From: Vibrio sp. HB236076
Lineage (GTDB): Bacteria; Pseudomonadota; Gammaproteobacteria; Enterobacterales; Vibrionaceae
Assembly: GCF_040957575.1 (NCBI RefSeq)
Contig: NZ_CP162601.1
Coordinates: forward strand, 2,418,001 to 2,482,000
Direction of reading: 5' to 3'
Length of the DNA: 64,000 bases
Under the pieces are notes generated by a model that saw only the letters and a list, made by a program, of their open reading frames with translations, was not told the DNA's origin and searched no databases. Of this stretch, positions 10,305-21,098 are shown in pieces. Numbering within the stretch: position 1 is the first letter of the stretch; each line of letters begins with the position of its first letter. A program made the translations under genes and the position numbers.

Positions 10305-11789
10305 TTATTTACGGTTTTTAACCGCGGACATCATACGTTTGCGTTTTCGTTCTTGAGAAAGGGTCAACTTATTGGTTTTACCTTCAAAAGGGTTGTCGCT
10401 ATTTTGGAAAACCACGCGAATGGGTGTACCGACTATCTCCAGCGATTTGCGGTAGTAATTCATCAAATAACGTTTATAAGAGTCCGGTAACTCATTGACC
10501 ATGTTACCGTGAATGACCACAATCGGTGGGTTATAACCACCGGCGTGCGCGTATTTTAATTTAACACGTCGACCACGTACCATTGGCGGCTGGTGATCTT
10601 CTGTCGCCATTTTCATAATACGGGTTAATACCGACGTACTGACACGCGTCGTTGCAGAGCGGTATGCTTCTTCTACCGATTCAAACAAGTGGCCAACGCC
10701 GGTACCGTGCAAGGCGGAAATAAAGTGCAAGCGCGCAAAATCAACAAACCCCAAACGGCGATCCAATTCTTTTTTCACATGATCTTTTACATCGGTATCT
10801 AATCCGTCCCATTTATTGACGGCTAAGACAACAGATCGACCCGCATTCAATGCAAAGCCCAATAAGCTTAGATCTTGATCAGAAATATTTTCTCTCGCAT
10901 CGATCACGACCAATACAACGTTGGCATCTTCGATGGCTTGCAGTGTTTTTACCACCGAAAACTTCTCAACCGTTTCATCAATACGGCCACGACGTCGAAC
11001 ACCAGCGGTATCGATCAACACGTACTCACGGCCATTGCGCTCCATCGGGATATAAATCGAATCCCGAGTGGTGCCAGGCATATCGTAAACCACGACGCGC
11101 TCTTCACCGAGAATGCGGTTGGTCAATGTGGATTTACCCACATTTGGGCGACCAATAATGGCCAGTTTGATCGGCTGAGCCTGTAAACGAGCGTGAATTT
11201 CTTCCGCTTCCGCTTCACTGTAATCAAAGCTTTCTTCTTCGCTGTCTTCAAGTTCAGACAGATCTTGAATTTCGCCCATTTCATTTTCGATCAAAGACTC
11301 GATAAAAGGATGTAAGGCTCGTTCCAGCAATGCGGTCACACCACGGCCATGTGCCGCAGCAATTTGATACATGTTTTCAACGCCCAACTGCCAAAAATCG
11401 GAACACGCGGCATCGCCATCGACACCATCAATTTTGTTCACCACCAACATGGTCGGTTTTTCGATTTTTCTCAGGTGGGTCGCGATGGCTTCATCGGCAG
11501 GCGTACGCCCGGCGCGACCATCAACAAGAAATAGCACCACATCTGCTTCGTTAATTGCAGACAGTGACTGCTCAGCCATTTTGGTTTCTACCCCGGTCTC
11601 CGTACCATCAATACCACCGGTATCAATGACGATGAAGTCGTGATCACCCAGCTTGGCTTGTCCGTACTTACGGTCGCGCGTCAAACCAGGGAAGTCTGCC
11701 ACCAAAGCGTCACGCGTGCGCGTTAAACGATTGAATAAGGTGGATTTGCCTACGTTGGGACGCCCAACAAGGGCAACAACAGGAACCAT
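10305..11789 (-). CDS. der: Ribosome-assembly GTPase Der (EngA)
   Basis: Double-domain GTPase needed for 50S subunit assembly. Both G domains carry GRPNVGKST (near residues 8 and 213), and NKID/NKWD base-recognition motifs follow in each. An acidic linker separates the domains (about 170-200), and a C-terminal KH-like domain ends in a basic tail ([14 protein letters not shown]). Its 494 residues are typical for gamma-proteobacteria. In E. coli der follows bamB directly. Here a terminator and a 140-bp repeat element lie between bamB and der, so der probably has its own promoter. Confidence 0.97.
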   Translation of the reverse strand: MVPVVALVGRPNVGKSTLFNRLTRTRDALVADFPGLTRDRKYGQAKLGDHDFIVIDTGGIDGTETGVETKMAEQSLSAINEADVVLFLVDGRAGRTPADEAIATHLRKIEKPTMLVVNKIDGVDGDAACSDFWQLGVENMYQIAAAHGRGVTALLERALHPFIESLIENEMGEIQDLSELEDSEEESFDYSEAEAEEIHARLQAQPIKLAIIGRPNVGKSTLTNRILGEERVVVYDMPGTTRDSIYIPMERNGREYVLIDTAGVRRRGRIDETVEKFSVVKTLQAIEDANVVLVVIDARENISDQDLSLLGFALNAGRSVVLAVNKWDGLDTDVKDHVKKELDRRLGFVDFARLHFISALHGTGVGHLFESVEEAYRSATTRVSTSVLTRIMKMATEDHQPPMVRGRRVKLKYAHAGGYNPPIVVIHGNMVNELPDSYKRYLMNYYRKSLEIVGTPIRVVFQNSDNPFEGKTNKLTLSQERKRKRMMSAVKNRK

Positions 11790-11879
11790 AAATAACCTCT
11801 GTAAATAGTAAATGTTTAGCGTGATAGTGAATGCTTATTCCCTTGACATTATTTAGGTTGGCAGTGGCAAACCAAAACG

Positions 11880-12019
11880 ATACCCATTTCACTAAACCAG
11901 TCAAACAAAACCCAACGCCACATCGACTTATGTCGATTAAGGTCGCTTTTGATAACTGAACCTTTACGCATCGAACTGACCTTAAGCGCAAACCAATCAT
12001 TCCCTAGTGAAATGGGTAT
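11880..12019. repeat. 140-bp MITE-like element with 15-bp terminal inverted repeats
   Basis: The ends ATACCCATTTCACTA (11880-11894) and TAGTGAAATGGGTAT (12005-12019) are perfect inverted copies. Inside are a hairpin ATCGAC/GTCGAT (11922-11937) and a second inverted pair TTAAGGTC/GACCTTAA (about 11938-11983). The element fills most of the bamB-der gap. No target-site duplication is evident and no second copy was found in the window, so non-autonomous mobility is inferred from structure only. Confidence 0.6.
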
Positions 12020-12044
12020 TCTCTATCACTGTGTCTCTATCAAA

Positions 12045-12082
12045 AAATCGGCTCCTGGCTGTCACCAACCAAGAGCCGATTT
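12045..12082 (-). terminator. Terminator after bamB
   Basis: 10-bp perfect stem AAATCGGCTC with GAGCCGATTT, 18-nt loop, A-rich side giving a minus-strand U-tract. It lies 17 bp after the bamB stop and separates bamB from der. Confidence 0.85.
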
Positions 12083-12098
12083 GCAATTATATCACGAA

Positions 12099-13259
12099 TT
12101 AGCGACGGATCTTAAGTTTCTTTATGTCGCCATCGCGGGTCATGATCACATAGCCATCGTCCACGGATACGGGCCCTACGGCAAAACCGCTATCATCGAT
12201 CTCTTGCTGAGCAACAAAGTCACCGGTATCGGGGTCAAGCCAGTGCAGATACCCTTCGGCATCCCCAACCACTAAATAACCATCGATCAACTTAGGCGCC
12301 GTCAGTAAGCGATACTGCAACTGTTTGTTTTGCCAAAGTTCCGTGCCACTTCGTGCATCAACCGCGACCAGGTGATCTTTATCTGTAACTAAGAATAAAT
12401 CGGAACCATCGGTCGCCATGTCAATGGCAGAGGAGTAACGGCGCTTCCAACGCGGTTTGCCAGATCGCAAATCTATTGACGTCAAGTTGCCATTGATCCC
12501 TACAATATATAAATCACTGCCAATGATAACCGGTGAACTGTCAACATCGACAAGACGATCAATTTCTGTCGAGCCTTGAGGTGAGCCTATCGACTGTTGC
12601 CAAAGCAATTGTCCACGCTCAGAAATCGCAGCGGCGAGACGGCCGTTGGCAGTACCCCAAAAGACGCCCCCCGAAACGGCGGCTGGCGAACTGTCGCCGC
12701 GCAGAGACAGATTTGGTTCATCAACGGTAATCGACCAGACTTGCTCACCATTATCCGGGTTCAGAGCGACCAACTCGCCTTGACTGGTATTGATCATGAT
12801 AAGGTTATTGTCAGCCAAAGGCTTAGACAAAATTTCCCCACCGATTTGTACACGCCATTGTGTGTCACCCGTCTCTTCATTGAGCGCGTACACCTGACCA
12901 TTTTCAGTCCCGACGTAAAGCTTGCCGTAAGCGGCGCTCAGCCCACCGGATAACCGGGCGTCATCGTCGTCATCTAACTCAACTTTCCATACTCGATCCC
13001 CTTGATCAGGGGAAAGTGCCTTGATCACCCCATCGCGACTTGCGACAAAAACTTTATCGTAAGCATAAAGCGGGGCAAGGCGAGAGAAATAATGCTCAAC
13101 ACCGTCACCGACACTCGCGCGCCATTCAGTCTGGGTCTCAAATTGGTTTTCAACCAAAGGGAGAGGCGCCATCACAATGGCATCTTCTTCACCAGCACAC
13201 CCCACTAAGGCACTGACCACGGCCAAGCTCATCAAAGCTTTTGTAAGTGTTTGCTTCAT
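12099..13259 (-). CDS. bamB: Outer-membrane assembly lipoprotein BamB
   Basis: A 386-residue lipoprotein of the BAM complex that inserts beta-barrel proteins into the outer membrane. The signal peptide ends in the lipobox LVGCA with the lipidated Cys near residue 21. The mature part is built of repeated PQQ-type beta-propeller blades, visible as recurring GxxYVGxxxGxxYALxxxTG patterns such as LYVGTENGQVYALNEETG. It follows yfgM by 9 bp in one operon direction with hisS and ispG, as in E. coli. A terminator follows it directly. Confidence 0.96.
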   Translation of the reverse strand: MKQTLTKALMSLAVVSALVGCAGEEDAIVMAPLPLVENQFETQTEWRASVGDGVEHYFSRLAPLYAYDKVFVASRDGVIKALSPDQGDRVWKVELDDDDDARLSGGLSAAYGKLYVGTENGQVYALNEETGDTQWRVQIGGEILSKPLADNNLIMINTSQGELVALNPDNGEQVWSITVDEPNLSLRGDSSPAAVSGGVFWGTANGRLAAAISERGQLLWQQSIGSPQGSTEIDRLVDVDSSPVIIGSDLYIVGINGNLTSIDLRSGKPRWKRRYSSAIDMATDGSDLFLVTDKDHLVAVDARSGTELWQNKQLQYRLLTAPKLIDGYLVVGDAEGYLHWLDPDTGDFVAQQEIDDSGFAVGPVSVDDGYVIMTRDGDIKKLKIRR

Positions 13260-13268
13260 TTACTGACC

Positions 13269-13883
13269 TTACTGTGCTAAATCATCTAGTTTGAGCGCGA
13301 GTAGTTGACTGGCATCTTGCTCTTGTTGCGCTTGTGTATAAGCGGTATAAGCCGCTTGCTGATCGCCTTTTTGCAAAGCAATATCACCGCGTAGCTCAGC
13401 CACACGCCCTTTCCACGCTTCATCAGTGAGGCCATTAAGCGTTTGCTCTGCCTTGGTAAGGTCACCCTGCTCTTTCTCAATTCGAGCAATATCAAACGTT
13501 AATAGCGGTTCCAGTTTTTCTTCTTGATTATTTTCTTTGGCCCAGCGAAGTTGTTGTAATGCGTTGTCAAAGTCTTGCGCTTGTACATACGCTTTGGCCA
13601 ACTGCATTGCCGCCAACACGGAATACTCGGTCACCGGGTTATTATCAATAAAATCACTGACACTTTGACTCGCATCAACACCTTGTGTGGTGAGGGTTTG
13701 CATCACTTCAGTATATTGGTGAGAAGCGTCGTGCGTCTTTGTGGTTTGCCCTTCTTGGTAGTAGTGCCAACCAATCAGGCCACCCACACCAATCACAACG
13801 CCCGCAATTAAGGCATTACCGTATTGAGCCCACCAACTTTTGATGGCTTCGACTTGTTGCTCTTCAGTATCGTAAAGTTCCAC
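13269..13883 (-). CDS. yfgM: YfgM, SecYEG-associated TPR membrane protein
   Basis: A 204-residue protein anchored by one N-terminal membrane segment (about 24-42, LIAGVVIGVGGLIGWHYY), with a periplasmic tetratricopeptide-like region. In E. coli YfgM binds SecYEG together with PpiD and helps hand over secreted proteins. The start MELYDTEEQQVEAIKSWW is typical. It lies between hisS and bamB in the conserved order. Confidence 0.93.
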   Translation of the reverse strand: MELYDTEEQQVEAIKSWWAQYGNALIAGVVIGVGGLIGWHYYQEGQTTKTHDASHQYTEVMQTLTTQGVDASQSVSDFIDNNPVTEYSVLAAMQLAKAYVQAQDFDNALQQLRWAKENNQEEKLEPLLTFDIARIEKEQGDLTKAEQTLNGLTDEAWKGRVAELRGDIALQKGDQQAAYTAYTQAQQEQDASQLLALKLDDLAQ

Positions 13884-13959
13884 TTCCTGTCCTCTTACTG
13901 ATCAAATGGCAGCGCTAGGCTGCCATTGATTACATGCTGTATTGTGCCCAATGCGGCAA

Positions 13960-15228
13960 CTAGATTAACTCGCGAATGCGTTGTGCGATTTCGCTTTGTG
14001 CGTAGGTGGTTTGTTCGCCGCCAACCAAATCTTTTAGGACCACGGTGTTTTGGGCAACTTCATTTTCACCCAGAACCAAGGCCACGACAGCCCCCACTTT
14101 ATCAGCGCGCTTAAATTGCTTCTTAAAATTGCCGCCACCAAAGTGACTCATGACACGAATGCCCTCGACGTCTTCACGCAATTGCTCGGCGAGTTTCATC
14201 CCCGCCATCATAGTGCCTTCGCCTGCGGTGACCATGTAGACATCGACACTGCGGCGCACTTCGTCAAGCTCTAAGGTTTCAAGCATCAGTACCAAACGCT
14301 CTAATCCCATAGCAAAACCGATTCCCGGTGTTGCACGCCCGCCCAGTTGCTCCACAAGGCCATCATAGCGACCACCGCCACAAACCGTACCTTGTGCGCC
14401 TAAGCTTTCCGTGATCCACTCAAAAACCGTGCGATTATAATAATCCAAACCACGAACAAGACGCTGATTGACAGTGTATTCGATTCCTGCCGCGTCGAGA
14501 AGTTCACACAAACCCGCAAAGTGGGCTTTAGACTCCTCGTCGAGGTAGTCACTTAGCTCTGGTGCATCGACCAAAACCTTTTGAATATCGGGATTTTTTG
14601 TGTCTAATACGCGTAATGGGTTCGTGTACATACGGCGCTTGGCATCTTCATCTAACACCTCACTGTGCTGCTCAAGAAACGCAATTAAAGCGTCGCGGTA
14701 TTGAGCGCGAGCCTCGGGAGATCCAATCGAGTTCAACTCTAGACGCACGTGCTTATCAATGCCTAACTGACGCCAGATACGCGCTGTCATCATGATTAAT
14801 TCAGCATCGACATCAGGACCATCCAGGCCAAAGACTTCCACACCACATTGGTGGAATTGACGGTAACGGCCTTTTTGCGGACGCTCGTGACGGAACATCG
14901 GTCCCATGTACCACAAGCGTTGCTCTTGGTTGTAAAGCAAGCCATTTTCAATTCCTGCACGCACACAACCCGCCGTACCTTCCGGGCGCAACGTCAAGCT
15001 ATCGCCATTGCGATCGTCGAAGGTGTACATTTCTTTTTCGACCACGTCGGTGACTTCGCCGATAGCACGGCTAAATAAATGTGTCGCCTCAACAATAGGC
15101 ATGCGAATTTCGTTGTAGCCGTAAGCACTGATAACACTTTTTACGGTGTTTTCCAGTTTTTGCCACAAAGGGGATTGAGTTGGGAGGCAGTCATTCATAC
15201 CTCGAATTGCTTGAATTGTTTTTGCCAC
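13960..15228 (-). CDS. hisS: Histidyl-tRNA synthetase
   Basis: Class II aminoacyl-tRNA synthetase of 422 residues that charges tRNA-His. It begins [15 protein letters not shown]. Motif 2 lies around [19 protein letters not shown], and the histidine-specific [15 protein letters not shown] and motif 3 [11 protein letters not shown] are present. The C-terminal anticodon-binding domain follows. It sits 12 bp downstream of ispG and 76 bp upstream of yfgM. Confidence 0.97.
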   Translation of the reverse strand: MAKTIQAIRGMNDCLPTQSPLWQKLENTVKSVISAYGYNEIRMPIVEATHLFSRAIGEVTDVVEKEMYTFDDRNGDSLTLRPEGTAGCVRAGIENGLLYNQEQRLWYMGPMFRHERPQKGRYRQFHQCGVEVFGLDGPDVDAELIMMTARIWRQLGIDKHVRLELNSIGSPEARAQYRDALIAFLEQHSEVLDEDAKRRMYTNPLRVLDTKNPDIQKVLVDAPELSDYLDEESKAHFAGLCELLDAAGIEYTVNQRLVRGLDYYNRTVFEWITESLGAQGTVCGGGRYDGLVEQLGGRATPGIGFAMGLERLVLMLETLELDEVRRSVDVYMVTAGEGTMMAGMKLAEQLREDVEGIRVMSHFGGGNFKKQFKRADKVGAVVALVLGENEVAQNTVVLKDLVGGEQTTYAQSEIAQRIRELI

Positions 15229-15240
15229 GATGCTTACCGT

Positions 15241-16380
15241 TTATTTTGTTGAGTTTATTTCGTCATCAATACGTACATCAATGCGATTACTACTGTCCAT
15301 CATTGCCGCTTTGGCGCGAATTTTTGCTTCTAGTTTATCGACCAAGTCATCATTGTCAAAACGCTCTTTTTGACGTTTTCCATCATCGTAAAAAGCGCTT
15401 TTCTTATGGCTGCCAGCTAAGCCTAAATGCGAAACTTCCGCTTCACCTGGGCCGTTTACCACACACCCGATGATTGAGACATCCATCGGCGTTAGTACAT
15501 CTTCTAAACGCTCTTCGAGTGCATTGACCGTTGAGATAACATCAAATTCTTGACGAGAGCAACTCGGACACGCAATAAAATTGATGCCGCGAGAGCGAAT
15601 ACGCAGTGATTTGAGAATGTCAAAGCCGACTTTGATCTCTTCGACTGGGTTGGCGGCAAGAGAGATTCGCAAGGTGTCGCCAATCCCTTCAGCCAATAAC
15701 ATACCAAGGCCGACAGATGATTTCACAGCGCCCGCTCTTGCCCCGCCCGCTTCGGTAATACCAAGGTGCAGAGGCTGATCAATTTTTTGTGCCAGTAGAC
15801 GATACGATCCCACCGCCAAAAAGACATCTGAAGCCTTAACACTCACTTTAAATTGATCAAAATTGAGCCTATCGAGGATATCGACATGACGCATTGCCGA
15901 CTCAACCAAGGCCTCTGGCGTTGGCTCGCCGTACTTCATTTGCAGATCTTTTTCCAAAGAACCGCCGTTGACCCCAATGCGAATTGGGATATTTTTATCG
16001 CGAGCACAATCAACCACAGAGCGAATTCGGCTCTCGTTGCCAATATTACCCGGGTTAATGCGCAAACAGTCTACGCCATACTCCGCCACTTGAAGTGCAA
16101 TGCGGTAGTCAAAGTGAATATCGGCGACTAAAGGCACCGAGACCTGTTGCTTGATTTGTTTGAACGCTTCAGCAGCGTCCATGGTCGGCACTGAGACACG
16201 AACAATGTCGGCACCGACATTTTCAAGAGATTTAATTTGTGCGACGGTCGCCGCCACATCCGTGGTTCTGGTGTTGGTCATCGATTGAACAGCAATCGGC
16301 GCCCCATCACCAATCGGAACATTACCGACATAAATTCGAGTCGATTTGCGTCTTACTATAGGAGATTCGTGTTGCATCAT
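15241..16380 (-). CDS. ispG: 4-hydroxy-3-methylbut-2-enyl-diphosphate synthase (IspG)
   Basis: Fe-S enzyme of the MEP isoprenoid pathway that converts MEcPP to HMBPP. The 379-residue protein has the TIM-barrel domain ([19 protein letters not shown]) and the three cluster-binding cysteines in [11 protein letters not shown] (near 270) and [11 protein letters not shown] (near 307). It lies 5 bp after rodZ. It is of interest because this enzyme, like RlmN and IscR, needs a [Fe-S] cluster although the usual iscU-fdx assembly genes are missing from the neighbouring isc locus. A second Met one codon later is an equally possible start. Confidence 0.96.
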   Translation of the reverse strand: MMQHESPIVRRKSTRIYVGNVPIGDGAPIAVQSMTNTRTTDVAATVAQIKSLENVGADIVRVSVPTMDAAEAFKQIKQQVSVPLVADIHFDYRIALQVAEYGVDCLRINPGNIGNESRIRSVVDCARDKNIPIRIGVNGGSLEKDLQMKYGEPTPEALVESAMRHVDILDRLNFDQFKVSVKASDVFLAVGSYRLLAQKIDQPLHLGITEAGGARAGAVKSSVGLGMLLAEGIGDTLRISLAANPVEEIKVGFDILKSLRIRSRGINFIACPSCSRQEFDVISTVNALEERLEDVLTPMDVSIIGCVVNGPGEAEVSHLGLAGSHKKSAFYDDGKRQKERFDNDDLVDKLEAKIRAKAAMMDSSNRIDVRIDDEINSTK

Positions 16381-16385
16381 AGTTT

Positions 16386-17360
16386 CTAAGGTAGGGTGAA
16401 TCTTGCGACTTTCCCTGCAGTATAACGAGAAAGATCGATAGGTTCACTGGCAAATGTCATGTTTACCGCTTCAGGCGCGCCTAAAACGACCTGAAACGGC
16501 TTCTCTCCAGATAAATCGACTTGCTTGCCCGCTTCTTGTAAGCCGACTAGCAAGGTTTTACCACTGGCGTCTTTAATTTGTACCCAGCAATCGTCACTAA
16601 AATCCATGACTAAGTTCTGTGATTTGACGGTCACTGGGGCTTGTGGCTCAGACACTGCGTTTTGAGTGGCGACGGCTGCGACATCCGCCGTCGCTATCGG
16701 GGCAGATTCGGCCACCGGCTCGCCTTGGTTATCGGCGACCGTTGTAGAAGGGAGACTTGCTGGCGACGTCTCTGCAGGCGCATCAGTATCGGTGAGCGCC
16801 TCGGTGCTTGATTCGTCAGAAGCCGCTGGCAGGTCACTCACGGGGCTGACGGGTTCTGACACTTCCGGCTCTAGCGCCGAGAGGTTTGTCCCTTCGCTGA
16901 TGGCCTGATTTAGATTCTCAGTCAAACTGTTGTTTTGTTGATTTTGCAACCACCACAGCGACGAGATCCCTAAAATGATGATGAAAATGATCCCGGTCAC
17001 CCACATGATACGGCTGTTGTGCTTCGCTTGCTTAGTTTTACCCGAAAAGCTTTGCATCTCTTGCGGTTTATGCTGAACGTGCTCAAAGTGAGACAGAGAG
17101 TCAAGCACTTGGTTTTCGTCGAGCCCGACCAAGCGAGCGTAATTGCGCACGTAACCGCGAATAAATGTGGCCACTTTTTGAGATTCGTAGTGATTGGCCT
17201 CGATTTGTTCAATGACGGTCACTCTCAATCTCAACCGGTCGGCAACTTGTTGCTTTGTTAACCCCAATGATTCGCGCTTTTGGCGCAACAAAATGCCAGT
17301 ATCTGCACGAGTAACCCCTTCGTGGGAGGATTCTGTTTTTTGTTCTGTTTCTGTTGTCAT
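16386..17360 (-). CDS. rodZ: Cytoskeletal protein RodZ
   Basis: A 324-residue membrane protein that links MreB filaments to the cell-wall machinery and maintains rod shape. It has an N-terminal Xre-like helix-turn-helix (about 20-85, [21 protein letters not shown]), a basic juxtamembrane stretch and one membrane segment (about 115-135). A long low-complexity linker rich in Pro, Ala, Ser and Glu follows, then a C-terminal periplasmic domain ([15 protein letters not shown]). The ATG at 17358-17360 gives the usual start; an extension of 41 residues to 17483 lacks family support. In related genomes pilW lies immediately upstream; here the upstream 700 bp have no gene. Confidence 0.93.
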   Translation of the reverse strand: MTTETEQKTESSHEGVTRADTGILLRQKRESLGLTKQQVADRLRLRVTVIEQIEANHYESQKVATFIRGYVRNYARLVGLDENQVLDSLSHFEHVQHKPQEMQSFSGKTKQAKHNSRIMWVTGIIFIIILGISSLWWLQNQQNNSLTENLNQAISEGTNLSALEPEVSEPVSPVSDLPAASDESSTEALTDTDAPAETSPASLPSTTVADNQGEPVAESAPIATADVAAVATQNAVSEPQAPVTVKSQNLVMDFSDDCWVQIKDASGKTLLVGLQEAGKQVDLSGEKPFQVVLGAPEAVNMTFASEPIDLSRYTAGKVARFTLP

Positions 17361-18036
17361 AGTTGTTTTTATCACTTTTGATTGCGAACAAGGTGGCTGC
17401 TGATATTTTAGTTTGTAGACATCACCACATTGCGTTGAACATTGAATAAGCATACCGTCGAACTCAACATGAACCTCTCTCATCTTGAGTCGTATTTATC
17501 CCCATCTAACTCAGTAGTTGGTCACCCTAGCGGGTTAAAAACTCGATAACATCGTTAAGAAAATAACATGTAGAATAACTACTTAGATTTTTTTCTTACC
17601 TTGTTCTCAAGCTTTAGCTCTGCGCTATCATTGATCACATACTTAATCAGATTGGTATTACACTATCGGTCTAGATAATGTAAGTAACTCTCAGTTACTC
17701 ACGAAAAGGCACATTCATCTAAACACCAAGTACTTCTTGGCTCAAACCTTTAAAAAAGGCTCGACGGACAGTTTAACTGCGCTTGTAAACCTGAACAAAA
17801 GAACGGGGTGTCAGTACACCTGTGATACTTTTGTCAAGGTCGTTGTTGATGTATTGGCCACTTCCCTTACCAAGCGCTCCGTTTGACACACGGAAGACAA
17901 ATCATACTCTCAAGTCGGCTTATCCCCAATCTATTTAGGTACAAATTTACAGCCTACTCAGTCTTTTGTCCAAATTTTGACAAAGATTGATCGATTTGGT
18001 TCCCAGCAACAATTGATGGGATGAATTGATCTGCAT
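17361..18036. other. Intergenic region where pilW is expected
   Basis: About 680 bp between rlmN and rodZ. In E. coli and Vibrio this place holds pilW (pilF), a lipoprotein gene of about 750 bp. I see no open frame of that kind and no remnant I can recognise. A weak hairpin AGTAACT/AGTTACT lies near 17682-17698. The promoter of rodZ-ispG-hisS-yfgM-bamB should be here. Confidence 0.5.
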
Positions 18037-18041
18037 AAAAA

Positions 18042-18062
18042 AACCAGGCGTATTGCCTGGTT
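18042..18062 (-). terminator. Terminator after rlmN
   Basis: 8-bp stem AACCAGGC/GCCTGGTT with a 5-nt loop and an A-run on the distal side, 11 bp after the rlmN stop. Confidence 0.85.
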
Positions 18063-18072
18063 GTTATTTTAT

Positions 18073-19197
18073 TTAAATACTTTTGAAAGGAATGGCATTT
18101 TGGGCCAACTCTGCCGCTCTTTGCGTTCGCTTAGTCCGATCTACTACATCACCGACTAACTGGCCACACGCCGCATCAATATCGTCACCACGCGTTTTGC
18201 GCACCGTCACCGTATACCCTTCTGCAGTCAGGGTTTTCATAAAGCGATCAATACGCGAGTTACTCGGTTTTTTATATGGTGAGCCCGGGTATGGGTTAAA
18301 CGGAATTAAGTTGATTTTACACGGCGTGTCTTTCATCAATTGTGCCAACTCTCTCGCGTGATCCATATCATCATTGACGTGATCCAGCAAAATGTACTCA
18401 ACCGTGACTTTACCGCGGTTGGCATTGGAAGAGGCGATGTATCGACGCACCGATGCTAAAAAGTCATCGATATCCCAACGATCATTAATTGGCATGATTT
18501 CACTGCGCAATTGATCATTTGGCGCATGTAATGAAATGGCCAATGCAACATCAATATTCCCTGTCATTTGATCAAGGCCAGAGACAACCCCTGATGTTGA
18601 CACCGTCACTCGACGTTTAGACAGACCAAAAGCCAAGTCGTCTAGCATTAAACGCAGCGCTGGCATCAGGTTTTTCATGTTCAGTAACGGCTCGCCCATC
18701 CCCATCATGACCACATTAGTAATTGGGCGGCGTCCCGTTTCTTTTTCGACCCCGATCTCGCGAGCTGCACGCCAAACCTGACCGATGATCTCAGACACTT
18801 TTAAGTTGCGGTTAAAGCCCTGCTGAGCAGTCGAGCAAAACTTACAATCCAATGCACACCCCACCTGAGAAGAAACACACAAGGTCGCGCGATCATCTTC
18901 AGGAATATACACGGTTTCCACGTCTTGATTGCCGACTCGCATGGCCCACTTGATAGTACCGTCATTAGAGTGCTGAGCGGCAGACACTTCTGGCGCAACA
19001 ATATGGCAACGCTGTTTGAGCTTTTCTCTCAACTTTTTATTGAGATTGGTCATGGCGTCGAAATCATCGCAACCAAAGTGATAGATCCACTTCATTACTT
19101 GGTCAGCACGAAAGGCTTTTTCATCCAATTCTTCAGCAAAAAACTGGCGTAAGCCTTGGCGATCAAAGTCAAGTAAATTGATTTTATCTGTGGTCAT
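18073..19197 (-). CDS. rlmN: Dual-specificity 23S rRNA/tRNA adenine-C2 methyltransferase
   Basis: Radical-SAM enzyme that methylates A2503 of 23S rRNA and A37 of some tRNAs. The 374-residue protein has the cluster-binding motif CALDCKFC (CxxxCxxC), the SAM-binding GMGEPLLN and the catalytic C-terminal Cys in AACGQL. The ATG at 19195-19197 gives [16 protein letters not shown]; four extra residues upstream are not needed. It depends on a [4Fe-4S] cluster. It is downstream of ndk in the conserved order ndk-rlmN, with its own terminator. Confidence 0.96.
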   Translation of the reverse strand: MTTDKINLLDFDRQGLRQFFAEELDEKAFRADQVMKWIYHFGCDDFDAMTNLNKKLREKLKQRCHIVAPEVSAAQHSNDGTIKWAMRVGNQDVETVYIPEDDRATLCVSSQVGCALDCKFCSTAQQGFNRNLKVSEIIGQVWRAAREIGVEKETGRRPITNVVMMGMGEPLLNMKNLMPALRLMLDDLAFGLSKRRVTVSTSGVVSGLDQMTGNIDVALAISLHAPNDQLRSEIMPINDRWDIDDFLASVRRYIASSNANRGKVTVEYILLDHVNDDMDHARELAQLMKDTPCKINLIPFNPYPGSPYKKPSNSRIDRFMKTLTAEGYTVTVRKTRGDDIDAACGQLVGDVVDRTKRTQRAAELAQNAIPFKSI

Positions 19198-19293
19198 GGT
19201 TGCCCTCAATGACGAAACGGGAAATAAGGGCGCGAATTGTACAGCCTTTACACACTTTCAACAAGGCTTTGCCCAAGCTCAATGCAATAAAAA

Positions 19294-19317
19294 AAACCTC
19301 AGCAAGGGCTGAGGTTT
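19294..19317 (-). terminator. Terminator after ndk
   Basis: 10-bp perfect stem AAACCTCAGC/GCTGAGGTTT with a 4-nt loop and an A-run giving the minus-strand U-tract, 6 bp after the ndk stop. Confidence 0.88.
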
Positions 19318-19323
19318 GTTAAC

Positions 19324-19752
19324 TTATCCGCGGGGACAAATTTCTGAATCCGGGAAAAAGAACGCAATTTCGCGCTCAGCCGACTCAGGGCTGTCAGAGC
19401 CATGTACCGAGTTTAATCTCATGCTCACTGCGTAATCAGCTCGCAGTGTTCCTGCTGCCGCTTCTTCAGGGTTGGTTTTGCCCATCAATTCACGATAACG
19501 GCTAATGGCATTTTCCCCTTCTAAGACCTGTACCATAATAGGGCCAGAGGTCATGAACTCTTTCAATGGTTCAAAAAACGGTTTGCCCTCATGCTCGGCA
19601 TAAAAACCGCTCGCTTGTTCTTCGTTTAGCTTCACCATTTTCGCGGCAATGATGGTCAGTCCCGCTTTTTCGATGCGATTGTAAATTTCGCCCACGAGGT
19701 TTCTTTCGACCGCATCGGGCTTGATGATTGAAAAGGTTCTTTCTATCGCCAT
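19324..19752 (-). CDS. ndk: Nucleoside-diphosphate kinase
   Basis: A 142-residue enzyme that balances nucleoside triphosphates by phosphate transfer through a phospho-histidine. It has the start [17 protein letters not shown] and the active-site signature NSVHGSDS. It lies 65 bp after pepB and is followed by its own terminator. Confidence 0.97.
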   Translation of the reverse strand: MAIERTFSIIKPDAVERNLVGEIYNRIEKAGLTIIAAKMVKLNEEQASGFYAEHEGKPFFEPLKEFMTSGPIMVQVLEGENAISRYRELMGKTNPEEAAAGTLRADYAVSMRLNSVHGSDSPESAEREIAFFFPDSEICPRG

Positions 19753-19817
19753 GGTATTTCCTTTAATTGTTATTCTTTTCCAATGTAAGTGACACTGGTG
19801 TCGAGGTTTTTTCTTAC

Positions 19818-21098
19818 TTATTCGTTAAGTAAACGCGCCAAAGTCCGAAGACCGACACCTGTCGCTCCAGCGGCCCACTTGTCATTACCTGACTTACGGT
19901 AAGTTGCCGAACAATCGAAGTGTAACCAACCTTGCTGGTAGTCTTCAACAAAATGAGACAGAAATGCAGCGGCAGTACTCGCCCCTGGTACGTAATCGCC
20001 TTGGCTGATATTGGCTAAGTCAGCAAAATGCGATGGCAGCATGTCGCGGTGAGCTTCTGCAACGGGCAAAGGCCACACCCCTTCGTGTTCTGCACTCGCC
20101 GATGCCAAAGCACGCTGGGAAAGCCCCTCATCAAAACTTAGTAACGCGTGATAATCATTGCCAAGCGCTTGCTTCGCCGCGCCGGTTAACGTTGCACAAT
20201 CGATGATCATTTGCGGTTTTTGTTCACACGCATAAATCAATCCATCGGCCAACACCAAACGACCTTCGGCATCCGTATTGAGAATTTCGACCGATTTACC
20301 GTTTTTGTAACGAATGATATCGCCCAGTTTTAACGCTCGGCCAGAGACCATGTTTTCAGCGCAGCAAAGGATCAACTTAACTCGCTTGTTCAAGCCGCGT
20401 AAAATGGCCAACCCCAATCCACCGGTGACTGTCGCTGCGCCCCCCATATCCGCTTTCATCGACAGCATAAAGTTAGACGGCTTTAAACTATATCCCCCTG
20501 AGTCGAACGTAATGCCTTTACCCACCAAACAAGCAAACACCGGCGCGTTCTCATCGCCTGTTGGGTTATAATCAAGTTGCAGCATCGCTGACGTGCGTTC
20601 AGAACCACGGCCAACGGCATAAATGCCTTCCCAACCTTCAGTCAGCAAATCCTTGTCTTTAACAATGCGAATACTCACTGTGCCTTCAGGCGCAAGGGAT
20701 TTAATAAACTCAGAAGCCATGGTCGCCAATTGACGAGGCGCGACTTCTTCCGCGCTTTTATTGATCAGCTCACAGGTAAATTGTGATGTTTTGATCCGCG
20801 CCTCTAATTCAGCTTGGTCGTCGGCACCCAATTCTGGCCATTCCATCTGCGGGGATTGTTTTGGCGTGCGAAAGCCCAAGTAAAAGGCCCAAATGGCTTC
20901 TAGTCCCCAATGCTCACCTTCAAGCTTAACTTGCTTTAATCCTTGAGCATTGAGTTTGCGTGCGGCTTGCTGGATTTTATCAAGGCTTCCAGCAAAGTGA
21001 ATCAAGGTACTTTTTCCTTCAAAAGAAACCAAAGCGCCCGCGCCCCATACCTCTGCGGCGGATTCAAGTGTTAACCTAACTGGCATTTGTGTAGACAT
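19818..21098 (-). CDS. pepB: Peptidase B (M17 leucyl aminopeptidase family)
   Basis: A 426-residue cytosolic aminopeptidase with two metal ions. The catalytic domain shows [14 protein letters not shown], the signature [14 protein letters not shown] and TLTGAAK. The N-terminal domain is short, as in PepB and unlike PepA. An AAGGAG site precedes the ATG. In E. coli and Vibrio pepB is the last gene after iscX; here it follows a 450-bp gap after iscS. Confidence 0.93.
   Translation of the reverse strand: MSTQMPVRLTLESAAEVWGAGALVSFEGKSTLIHFAGSLDKIQQAARKLNAQGLKQVKLEGEHWGLEAIWAFYLGFRTPKQSPQMEWPELGADDQAELEARIKTSQFTCELINKSAEEVAPRQLATMASEFIKSLAPEGTVSIRIVKDKDLLTEGWEGIYAVGRGSERTSAMLQLDYNPTGDENAPVFACLVGKGITFDSGGYSLKPSNFMLSMKADMGGAATVTGGLGLAILRGLNKRVKLILCCAENMVSGRALKLGDIIRYKNGKSVEILNTDAEGRLVLADGLIYACEQKPQMIIDCATLTGAAKQALGNDYHALLSFDEGLSQRALASASAEHEGVWPLPVAEAHRDMLPSHFADLANISQGDYVPGASTAAAFLSHFVEDYQQGWLHFDCSATYRKSGNDKWAAGATGVGLRTLARLLNE

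Noticed and set aside
11710..12000. 96-codon minus-strand frame across the der start and the repeat element
   Set aside because: Cys-rich sequence from overlapping frames of der and the palindromic element; no family resemblance.
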